Shown here: positions 17,025 to 24,048 of the stretch, one piece after another
Layout of the letters: every line of letters starts with the position of its first letter
How positions within the stretch are numbered: the stretch's first letter is position 1
DNA from: JBCDCU01 sp039180865
GTDB lineage: Bacteria > Pseudomonadota > Alphaproteobacteria > Rhizobiales > JACESI01
Direction: 5' to 3'
DNA length: 26,645 nt
Assembly: GCA_039180865.1 (NCBI GenBank)
Contig: JBCDCZ010000027.1
Location: forward strand, 1 to 26,645
Program-made: the position numbers and the translations under genes
The notes under the pieces: model-generated
The model's database searches: none
Told to the model about the DNA's origin: nothing
What the model saw: only the letters and a program-made list of their open reading frames with translations

Positions 17025-18380
17025 TCAGTATTTGCGCTTTGCACGCATCTTAGCGGCCCACATGTCTTTTTGAACCTGGCGTCCCCGTCCAATGGCCAGA
17101 GCGTCGTCAGACACATTGTCCGTGATGACGCTACCAGAAGCAACATAAGCGCCGTTGCCAATCGATACCGGAGCTACCAAAGCGCTGTTGGATCCGATAA
17201 AAGCACCCTCGCCGATCTCGGTAATGTACTTTGAAAAGCCATCGTAGTTACAGGTGATTGTTCCCGCGCCGATGTTGGCATCAGCGCCAAGCGTTGCGTC
17301 ACCGATATAGGTCAGGTGATTGATCTTGGCGCCGCGTCCAACGCTGGCATTTTTGACCTCGCAGAAGTTTCCAACCTTTACATCACTCATCAAAGAGGCA
17401 CCTGGTCGAAGACGCGCAAACGGACCAATGACCGCGCCGCTTGCCACCGTTACGAACTGTCCCTTTTTCGTGTCGCCCTCAAGATAACAATTCGCCTTGA
17501 TCGTCACGTCTTCTGCGATCTTCACACCTGGAGCGAAGAAGCAATTGGGCTCGATAATCGTGTCCGCCCCAATCTCCGTGTCATAGCTCAAAAATGTGCT
17601 GTTTGGGTCGACGAGCGTGACACCGTTTTCCATGATTTTCGCGCGTAAGCGTTCCTGAAGACAAGCTTCAGCTGCTGCGAGTTCGATACGATTATTGACG
17701 CCAAGCGTATCTTCTTCCTTGCCTTCGACCGAGCGAACGTTCAATCCGCGTGCATTGGCAACAGCGACGGCGTCGGTCAGGTAGAATTCGCCCTTGGCAT
17801 TGTCGTTTCCGATCGCGTCGAGAAGATCAAGCGCTTTGGAGCCTGAGAGCCCCATAATACCGCTGTTACAGAACGTAATCTGTCGCTCAGCAGGCGTTGC
17901 ATCCTTTTCCTCACAGATTGCGGTGAGTTTGCCCTGATCCATGATCAGACGCCCGTACCCTGTCGGGTTCTCACTGTGAAATCCGAGAACAACGACGTCC
18001 GCGCCGGTCTCAAGTTCATTGATGATCGACATGAATAATCCGGGCGTTACCAAGGGCGTATCGCCATAACCTATTACAATGCTTGCGAAGCCCTGCTCGA
18101 TTGCGTCTCGGGCGGCAAGGACCGCATGGGCTGTCCCGAGGCGTTCTGATTGAACGAAAATCTGCGTTTCCGGATAGCTTGCTTTCGCTGCGTCGGCGAC
18201 CTTCTCTGCGCCGTTTCCGACAACAAGCGCCATCGTTGTTATGCCCGCTTCTGCCATGGCTGATTGAACATGGCCGACCATCGGACGACCAGCGACTTTG
18301 TGCAGGACTTTGGGTGATCGGGAATGCATCCGTGTCCCCTCGCCCGCAGCCAAGAGAATACCCAGGATTGACGCCGTCAT
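17025..18380 (-). CDS. glmU: Bifunctional UDP-GlcNAc pyrophosphorylase / GlcN-1-P acetyltransferase GlmU
   Basis: About 451 residues. The N-terminal nucleotidyltransferase domain has LAAGEGTRMHS and S-P-K-V-L-H-K-V-A-G-R-P-M, followed by G-Y-G-D-T-P-L-V. The C-terminal left-handed beta-helix has hexapeptide repeats from about residue 250 onward (I-E-P-N, I-G-P-F-A-R-L-R-P) and the K-N-A-S-V-G-R-G-A-K-I-N-H-L-T-Y-I-G-D segment with the acetyltransferase active-site region. It makes UDP-GlcNAc from the GlmS product after GlmM. Two ATGs are possible: 18386 has a GGAGG only three bases upstream, whereas 18380 has it nine bases upstream, so 18380 is chosen narrowly. Divergent from the SPOR-like gene. 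Confidence 0.95.
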   Translation of the reverse strand: MTASILGILLAAGEGTRMHSRSPKVLHKVAGRPMVGHVQSAMAEAGITTMALVVGNGAEKVADAAKASYPETQIFVQSERLGTAHAVLAARDAIEQGFASIVIGYGDTPLVTPGLFMSIINELETGADVVVLGFHSENPTGYGRLIMDQGKLTAICEEKDATPAERQITFCNSGIMGLSGSKALDLLDAIGNDNAKGEFYLTDAVAVANARGLNVRSVEGKEEDTLGVNNRIELAAAEACLQERLRAKIMENGVTLVDPNSTFLSYDTEIGADTIIEPNCFFAPGVKIAEDVTIKANCYLEGDTKKGQFVTVASGAVIGPFARLRPGASLMSDVKVGNFCEVKNASVGRGAKINHLTYIGDATLGADANIGAGTITCNYDGFSKYITEIGEGAFIGSNSALVAPVSIGNGAYVASGSVITDNVSDDALAIGRGRQVQKDMWAAKMRAKRKY

Positions 18381-18510
18381 ACGCATGGTCCTCCGCCGCT
18401 CTTAATGGAATTGGGAGCTTTTTTGATGGAACGGGGGCGAAAAGGTTGCAAGGCTCGAAGCACGGGCGCGAATCTCTTAAACTTCAATCACCTAAACCGG
18501 TCCCTTTGGA

Positions 18511-19617
18511 ATGGCACCTAACACGAGACGGAAAACGATGACAGGAAAAGTTTTGCGTGCTGAACGGCGTATTGTGAGCGATCCAGAAAAGCCATCCAAA
18601 CGTCGATCATTCACAACCTTTGTCTGGGCGCTTGCCGCACTGGGTTCAATTGGCCTTGCCGCATATTCATTCACGTCTGGAGCGTTTGCGGAGAAGTCTG
18701 CGCGGTATGCAGCGGTTGATCAGACCATAACCGGTAGCGTCGGGCGCGGCGATGCATCTAGAGTTGGTGCCTCCAACCGGGAAACCTTGATCGCCGGAAG
18801 ATTTGAGCTTCAAAATGCTGAACGGCTTGATCTCTTCGCGAGCCTTATCAAACAGATGCGGACAAAGCAGAAAGAGATGAGCCGACAGCTCACTGACCTG
18901 TCGGCGAAGATTGGAGATGACGCAGAAATTGATGGATCGATTGTGCCGAACACAGACACTACGTCTGGAGCCGGTGAAGCTGTTTCCGCCCAACCAGTCT
19001 CGGTCGCTGCCACGCAGGCATCGTCGGCGGGGTTAAACGCAGACGCGCAAGGTGCAGAGGCCGCTGGTACTATTGTTTCCGAAACGCCCCAAGAACCTGC
19101 GAGCGCACAGGATACACTGGAGATTTCCGCTCCTTTAGAGATCAAACCGCCCGCAGATCTCGGATCCGTTGGTGCGGAAGCCCGGTCGGTCCCCGTTTCC
19201 CGTATTGCAAAAGAAGATACTCCGGCACTTATCCGCGCCCCCGGAGACACTCGAACAGACACAGGCGCAAGCCGTGTCGCGGAAAGCTTTGGTGAAACTG
19301 ACCCCGACGCATCAAACCTTTCAGCTCAAGGTATCGATTCGCGGCCGGTTGGGAGTATTGGGGCAATAACGACGCTTTTCGCGCTCGATCTTGGCATCAA
19401 CCCGACTGAAGCGCGAGCACGCAGTCTCTGGAACGATTTGACGCGTGAGCAACCAGGCGTTCTCACAAAACTGCAACCACGCTATGTGCCGACCAAGGAC
19501 GAAGACGGTCAGACACGCCTGATCGCAGGGCCTTACGAAAACGCCGCTGATGCGATTCGCGATTGTGTTGAATTGCGCCGGATTGAAGCGTTTTGCAAAA
19601 CGACTCTATTCCGTTGA
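18511..19617 (+). CDS. Membrane-anchored protein with C-terminal SPOR-like domain
   Basis: A 368-residue protein of no named family that I recognise. It has a basic cytoplasmic N-terminus (about 1-33), one membrane segment (about 36-54), a short coiled-coil-like helix (about 98-132), a long low-complexity Ala/Ser/Thr/Glu region (about 140-285) and a compact C-terminal domain (about 290-368). That domain, with its LIAGPYENAADAIRDC segment and terminal Cys-x-T-x-x-F, resembles SPOR peptidoglycan-binding domains. It is therefore probably periplasmic and cell-envelope associated, but the SPOR assignment is by pattern only. The start could be 18511 or 18538; the second has GACGGAAAA upstream. It lies next to glmU, divergently, and converges on the ccdA-like gene. 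Confidence 0.72.
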   Translation: MAPNTRRKTMTGKVLRAERRIVSDPEKPSKRRSFTTFVWALAALGSIGLAAYSFTSGAFAEKSARYAAVDQTITGSVGRGDASRVGASNRETLIAGRFELQNAERLDLFASLIKQMRTKQKEMSRQLTDLSAKIGDDAEIDGSIVPNTDTTSGAGEAVSAQPVSVAATQASSAGLNADAQGAEAAGTIVSETPQEPASAQDTLEISAPLEIKPPADLGSVGAEARSVPVSRIAKEDTPALIRAPGDTRTDTGASRVAESFGETDPDASNLSAQGIDSRPVGSIGAITTLFALDLGINPTEARARSLWNDLTREQPGVLTKLQPRYVPTKDEDGQTRLIAGPYENAADAIRDCVELRRIEAFCKTTLFR

Positions 19618-19633
19618 CCGATCGCGCAGGCAA

Positions 19634-20365
19634 TCAGCCGATTGTGGCAAGACCCGGGAAGAGATCGATCAGGTAATTGGCGATTACCGTCATTGAGCCG
19701 GTGATGAACAAGACGCCTGTCCCGACCAGTAGCCCCCCCATCGCTTTTTCGACGGAGCCAAGATAAGCGCGAAAACGGGCGATAAAGCCAAGAAAAGCTT
19801 TTGCAAACAAGGCGGCGAGTATGAAAGGCACGCCGATGCCGAGAGAATAGACGCCAAGGAGAAGGGCTCCCTGCGCGGCACTTGCTTCTGCACCAGCGAC
19901 TGCGAGTATGGCACCAAGAACCGGGCCAATACACGGGGTCCACCCAAAAGCGAAAGCAAGGCCCATGACATAGGCACCGATGGGACCAGATGACGTTTTC
20001 GACGTGTTGAGCCGCGCTTCCTTATAAAGAAACGCGATCCGGAAAACGCCAAGAAAATGCAATCCCATCAGAATGATGGCGACGCCTGCGATCTGTGCGA
20101 GCAGGATTTGATGGGCGCGCAAGAATTGTCCGATAACAGACGCGCCGGTGCCGAGAGCAACGAAGACGGTCGTGAAACCAAGGACAAAACATATTGCGAC
20201 GAACAGGATATAGCTCTGCGAACGCGGCGAACTGGTTTTACCAGTCAATTGGTCGAGCGAAACGCCTGCCATATAGCATAAATATGGCGGTACCAGCGGC
20301 AACACGCAGGGTGATACGAACGAAATGATACCGGCGAGAAGTGCCCCGGCGAGGGTTATATCCAT
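19634..20365 (-). CDS. CcdA/DsbD-type thiol-disulfide transmembrane transporter
   Basis: A 243-residue, six-helix membrane protein of the CcdA family, which carries reducing equivalents across the inner membrane to periplasmic partners such as those for cytochrome c maturation. The two redox cysteines are in the expected places: Cys20 in SPCVLPLVPPY (helix 1) and Cys145 in GWTPCIGPVLG (helix 4). Helices are visible at about 5-28, 52-76, 85-110, 130-155, 165-190 and 205-230. GAGGGG lies about ten bases before the ATG. No cytochrome c biogenesis genes are near, so the electron acceptor is unknown. It converges on the SPOR-like gene with 16 bases between stops. Confidence 0.88.
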   Translation of the reverse strand: MDITLAGALLAGIISFVSPCVLPLVPPYLCYMAGVSLDQLTGKTSSPRSQSYILFVAICFVLGFTTVFVALGTGASVIGQFLRAHQILLAQIAGVAIILMGLHFLGVFRIAFLYKEARLNTSKTSSGPIGAYVMGLAFAFGWTPCIGPVLGAILAVAGAEASAAQGALLLGVYSLGIGVPFILAALFAKAFLGFIARFRAYLGSVEKAMGGLLVGTGVLFITGSMTVIANYLIDLFPGLATIG

Positions 20366-20549
20366 CAGTTCCGATCCCCTCTTTAACGGAAGACGTTATG
20401 GCAATGATCTTGCCCTTATTTTCTTGCTTTTTCCATAATCCAAATCAACGCATTACCGCAATGCACGTTCCGTTGAAGACAGGGTGACGTCGGGTTTACG
20501 ATAGCGGGCTTTAGAGATGAATCGGGTGGGACTTTCTTGCACAGACCTA

Positions 20550-20578
20550 TTGACCCTCCGAAGGCGAAAGCATATGTA
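20550..20578 (+). promoter_or_regulatory. Sigma-70-type promoter of tRNA-Lys
   Basis: A -35 element TTGACC (20550-20555), an exact 17-base spacer and a -10 element TATGTA (20573-20578). The predicted transcription start is near 20586, about 11 bases before the mature tRNA 5' end. Confidence 0.7.
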
Positions 20579-20596
20579 CACGCCTACCCAACTTGA

Positions 20597-20672
20597 GAGT
20601 CCGTAGCTCAGTTGGTAGAGCAACTGACTTTTAATCAGTAGGTCCAGGGTTCGAATCCCTGCGGACTCACCA
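20597..20672 (+). tRNA. tRNA-Lys (anticodon TTT)
   Basis: A complete cloverleaf. The acceptor stem GAGTCCG/CGGACTC pairs in all seven positions. The D arm is GCTC/GAGC, the anticodon arm ACTGA/TCAGT has loop CTTTTAA (anticodon TTT at loop positions 3-5), the variable loop is AGGTC, and the T arm CAGGG/CCCTG has loop TTCGAAT. The discriminator is A and CCA is encoded (20670-20672). The type III secretion block begins just downstream on the opposite strand. Confidence 0.97.
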
Positions 20673-20674
20673 TC

Positions 20675-20715
20675 CGGGTCACACTTTCCGTCTATCCGGC
20701 CCGTAAGCGCTTTTT
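20675..20715 (+). terminator. Weak candidate terminator after tRNA-Lys
   Basis: CGGGTC (20675-20680) can pair with GGCCCG (20698-20703), including one G-U pair, across a 17-base loop. A run of five T lies eight bases further on (20711-20715). The long loop and gap make this a weak call. Confidence 0.25.
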
Positions 20716-20802
20716 GTTGAGACGAAGATGTCTCGCAAGTGTGCGGACTTTATGGCAGATCGACGCAAAGCCATTTCACTGGAACCATGCCTGCTGGTTT
20801 AA

Positions 20803-21417
20803 TCAAGCAAATTGAAGCATTAGGAGTTCGCGCTGAACTGCGCGTTGCTCGTCTCTATAGGCCGGATTTTTGCGCGCGAGGCGGCTTGCCAACGCATAAT
20901 ATCTCTTTGCGTATTTTGTCTGCTTGAGTTGAAGAGCGGAATAGCCAGCGATCAGATAGACGCGAGGAATACGGCAGTCGTTTTCGATGAGTTCATTTGC
21001 CAATGACAACGCGGTGTCAAAGTCTTCTTCATGCGCAGCAAGGGTGAGCAAGCCGAAGACGCCGATGTTTTCAAGAGGTGAATGGGCTTTCAATAAGCGG
21101 AACAATTGCCGAGCGCCGTTCGTGTCCCCGGCTCCCATGAGCCGGACCGCTTCTTCATATACGTGAGCAGCGCTGGACGTTACGTCGAGACCGGCAGACG
21201 CACTTCCATCCTCATCCGGAGCTTCTTTTAACAAAAGCTCCAGGTCAGCACTTGCCAGCGCGTCGCCCAAGCCATCCGCCTGCCACGCTTCAATGGATAC
21301 CGGCGCGATATGTGCGCGGATATCTTCTTCTTGTTCGTTGGGCAAAATGTCACCACACCCTGTCAACCATGCCGATATGATATCAGCCTGCTTTGGTCCC
21401 TGTGTGCTTTTGAGCAC
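20803..21417 (-). CDS. TPR-containing protein of the type III secretion locus
   Basis: A 204-residue protein starting at a GTG (21417), the only plausible upstream start before an in-frame stop; there is no clear ribosome site, so the N-terminus is uncertain. Residues 1-80 are acidic and look poorly ordered. About 85-195 form helix pairs of tetratricopeptide type (YEEAVRLMGAGDTNGARQLF; G-L-L-T-L-A-A-H-E-E-D-F-D-T-A; Y-A-K-R-Y-Y-A-L-A). Residues 18-21, L-T-G-C, resemble a lipobox, but the preceding segment is not hydrophobic enough for a convincing lipoprotein signal. It lies 42 bases downstream of the secretin gene on the same strand and is probably co-transcribed. In type III systems small TPR proteins act as chaperones (YscG, SycD), so that role is possible but unproven. 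Confidence 0.7.
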   Translation of the reverse strand: MLKSTQGPKQADIISAWLTGCGDILPNEQEEDIRAHIAPVSIEAWQADGLGDALASADLELLLKEAPDEDGSASAGLDVTSSAAHVYEEAVRLMGAGDTNGARQLFRLLKAHSPLENIGVFGLLTLAAHEEDFDTALSLANELIENDCRIPRVYLIAGYSALQLKQTKYAKRYYALASRLARKNPAYRDEQRAVQRELLMLQFA

Positions 21418-21459
21418 ATATCAACTAACGGAATAGATAGGTTTTAAGATGCCGCCCGC

Positions 21460-23814
21460 CTAGCGTGTCGTCAAAACCGATCGAAGCTGACGTGTGATGT
21501 TGTCGAGTTGAGAGGCCTTGCGGATCACGCGCGGGGTGATCATGACAAGAAGTTCTGACCGGGTGAGATCGTCCTGGGTCTGCTTGAACAGGTTTCCGAT
21601 CACCGGTATCCGACCCACAACCGGAAGTGCGGTCGTTGTTTTGGTCGCCTCATCCTGGATGAGACCCCCGAGAATAACCGTCTTTCCAGAGCGCACGACG
21701 ACATCCGAGTTGATTGAGCGTTGCGAAATCGTCGGCGTCAATTCGGTTCCAAGGCCGCCTGGGACGACGGAGCTGACTTCCTGGCTGATATTCAGAAGCA
21801 CGGAATTGTCAACATTCACTCGAGGTGTGACCTCCAAAATGATGCCGGTATCTCTTACTTCCACTTCGTTTGTAACTGTTGTGTCACCGTCACCGGTTGT
21901 TGTGGAAGACGCGAGCAGGAACGGAACCTGATCGCCAATCGAAAGACGCGCGGCGCGGCCATCAAGCACTGTCAGATAAGGCGATGAAATGACCTGTACG
22001 TTGGTGATGGCTTGCAGGGCGCTGAGAACCACCGTCGCGTCGAGCGTGCCGAAACTATCGAAGCTCAGGGCAGCGAAACCACCCGCGGTTCCGGGATCGA
22101 CAGGCGTGATCGTGGTGGAGGATCGCGCCGCAATGTTGCTGCTTTCCAGGAACGCCTGGACGCCGTAGCCGAGTTCGTCATTGATTTCGACCTCAACGAT
22201 GGTGGCTTCGATCACAACCTGCGCCAACGGGAGGTCAAGAGCGTTCACGACTTCCCGAATTCGCCGGAATTGCCTGAACGTTGAGAAGACAAGGAGTGCG
22301 TTGTTTCTGGTGTCGGGTACGATCGATACGGCCTGATCTGCCTGACTTGCAATCGGACCAGCCCCCGCGAGCGGATCGGCATTCGCCTGACGCTCGGCAA
22401 AGGCGCGTGCATTCGGGGCGCCCTGCCCCCGGTCGTTTGATGACCGCCTTACAATGCTTGGAGCCGTAACGGAATCGCCCCCGGTGTTTGCATCTGCATT
22501 GACATCTGCACCGCCAGTATCGGTCACTTGGACACTTGCTTCCGCGCCTGATGGCGCTGCCTGACTTTGCGTTGCAGCAGCTGCTGCCGGCGCGCCGGTT
22601 CCGAAAATCGCATTGAGCTGCGTCGCGATTTCATCCGCCGGCAGATGTTTCAAAGGGATGATCCGCAAAGACGCAGCATCGCGCAGATCCTTGTCGAGCC
22701 CTTGAATGAGCGAGCGGATGTTTGCCATCGACCGGGTGCTTTTTGCGCCAACGAGCAAGGATTGCTGGTTTTCCAACGGGATTACGACCGGGATGTTTGC
22801 TATCGGCGTGCCGTTCGCCTGATAGAACGCGAGTATTGACGCTGCGACTTGCTCTGGCGGGCTCTCTTTGAGCGGGATCACTGCAATCAGATCGTCTGCC
22901 ACCCCGCTGTTCACAAGCGTGCGAATGAGATCTTCAATCGGTGGAAGGTCGACCGGCGTTGCCCGCAGGATGATCGAGTTGTTCGATTCGACCGGCGTCA
23001 CTGAGGCTCCAAGTGGAAGCACAGAGGCAACGACGGTCGCAACTTCGACCGCACTTCCGCGCCTGAGAGTAATAACTTTACTGACAAGATCGCCCGTCTC
23101 GCCGACTGCCGTATTGGTTTCCAGCCGCTGAATGACTTCCGGCGTCCCGATCTGGTAAACGCCATTGATGAGCTTCATCACATAGCCGTTTGAGGCGAGG
23201 ATATCGCGCAGCACCGACGGTACTAGGCTCTTTCGGATCGGACGTTCGGTTTGAAAGGTCACCGTGCCTTCCAGGCTGGTCGCAGCGACGTAATTCACCG
23301 ATAAAAGACCACCAAGCAACTGACGTACGGCAAACTCAAGCGTATCGTTCTCAAGGCGGATTTCGACGCGTTCGTCTGGATCAATCGGGCGAGCGCCTGC
23401 CTCGCGCAATTCGCGCAAGTTACGCTCCTCATCAACTGACGTGATCAAGAGTTGTTGTGGTTCGGCGGAGAGCGAACCGACGAACTCAATGCGCTCGCGT
23501 TCACGCGGCGGCTGGTTGAAGCGCCTGGTATCGATAATACCGCCACGTCCGGGCCGGTCTTCGCCTTCCAGTTCCGGGTAAGGATCGCCGTCGACTGCGA
23601 TCTCCCGCTGTCCCTCCCGGGAAAAGAATCTGCGAACTTTGTCTCCTGCTGTTTCCCCCGGAATGTCATCCGGGAAGTCTTTCAGGCTCGCGTCATCGAG
23701 ACGAGCGCGGGTCTTGTCACTCGTCGCCGAAACGTCGAAATCCCTATCGGACTGGGATACCGATGCGCATGCCCCTAGACCCAGGCACAAAAGAATAATC
23801 GCGACGAATCTCAT
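21460..23814 (-). CDS. GspD-type outer-membrane secretin with lipobox (SctC candidate)
   Basis: Outer-membrane ring protein. The ATG at 23814 is chosen because it opens a lipoprotein signal peptide (MRFVAIILLCLGLGAC, lipobox LGAC, Cys16); the ATG at 23910 would bury this signal. The 784 residues divide into a disordered acidic region (about 20-140), N0 (149-228), N1 (243-303), N2 (308-375) and N3 (381-528). N3 is interrupted by an Ala/Gly/Ser-rich insert (about 405-490). The secretin core spans 534-763, with VVIEATIVEVEI, SSPYLTVLDG, SGKTVILGG and the VGRIPVIGNLF motif. The core resembles type II GspD more than YscC, and classical SctC proteins are not lipoproteins. It is called SctC from its place after sctD and the SctF-like gene. 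A type II or orphan role cannot be excluded. Confidence 0.85.
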   Translation of the reverse strand: MRFVAIILLCLGLGACASVSQSDRDFDVSATSDKTRARLDDASLKDFPDDIPGETAGDKVRRFFSREGQREIAVDGDPYPELEGEDRPGRGGIIDTRRFNQPPRERERIEFVGSLSAEPQQLLITSVDEERNLRELREAGARPIDPDERVEIRLENDTLEFAVRQLLGGLLSVNYVAATSLEGTVTFQTERPIRKSLVPSVLRDILASNGYVMKLINGVYQIGTPEVIQRLETNTAVGETGDLVSKVITLRRGSAVEVATVVASVLPLGASVTPVESNNSIILRATPVDLPPIEDLIRTLVNSGVADDLIAVIPLKESPPEQVAASILAFYQANGTPIANIPVVIPLENQQSLLVGAKSTRSMANIRSLIQGLDKDLRDAASLRIIPLKHLPADEIATQLNAIFGTGAPAAAAATQSQAAPSGAEASVQVTDTGGADVNADANTGGDSVTAPSIVRRSSNDRGQGAPNARAFAERQANADPLAGAGPIASQADQAVSIVPDTRNNALLVFSTFRQFRRIREVVNALDLPLAQVVIEATIVEVEINDELGYGVQAFLESSNIAARSSTTITPVDPGTAGGFAALSFDSFGTLDATVVLSALQAITNVQVISSPYLTVLDGRAARLSIGDQVPFLLASSTTTGDGDTTVTNEVEVRDTGIILEVTPRVNVDNSVLLNISQEVSSVVPGGLGTELTPTISQRSINSDVVVRSGKTVILGGLIQDEATKTTTALPVVGRIPVIGNLFKQTQDDLTRSELLVMITPRVIRKASQLDNITRQLRSVLTTR

Positions 23815-23891
23815 AAATGCCGGAAACCCCGGGTTCCTAACTGCAACCAGACAGCAATCGCTGCCCCCACACCCCTGCCAAGATTGTCTTA

Positions 23892-23904
23892 CCACGACTC
23901 GTGG
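23892..23904. promoter_or_regulatory. 13-bp palindrome upstream of the secretin gene, candidate operator
   Basis: CCACGA-C-TCGTGG, perfect 6-bp arms around one base, 78-90 bases before the secretin start. It sits between the sctD terminator and the secretin gene, beside an AT-rich stretch (about 23912-23940) that could hold the promoter. The regulator is unknown. Confidence 0.4.
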
Positions 23905-23981
23905 GATCACTTAGTTAATATTAATGAAAAATTAAGATCTGTGGTTAATGGAGAACACTTTGTGCAAACCGGGCGATTCCC

Positions 23982-24010
23982 AAAAAAAAAGGCGCAGGTT
24001 TCCTTGCGCC
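23982..24010 (-). terminator. Intrinsic terminator after sctD
   Basis: On the minus strand a GGCGCA/TGCGCC stem is followed directly by nine T (23990-23982). The stem can also be drawn as GGCGC-(A)-AGG / CCT-GCGCC with an AAA loop. It begins about 40 bases after the sctD stop and precedes the secretin gene. Confidence 0.85.
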
Positions 24011-24048
24011 AGATCTGATTGTGGAAGCGTTTTCAATCAGTTTATTTG

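Noticed and set aside
20719..20734. GAGAC-6-GTCTC inverted repeat between the tRNA and the TPR gene
   Set aside because: Five-base arms with no T-run after it on either strand; likely chance.
20742..20749. TGCGGACT, an 8-base copy of part of the tRNA-Lys 3' end, downstream of the tRNA
   Set aside because: Too short for an attachment-site repeat, and the flanking bases do not match the tRNA's TTCGAATCCC or CACCA.
21460..23910. Longer secretin reading frame starting at ATG 23910
   Set aside because: It would place the lipoprotein signal peptide 32 residues inside the protein and cover the palindrome; the internal ATG at 23814 gives a correct signal and lipobox.
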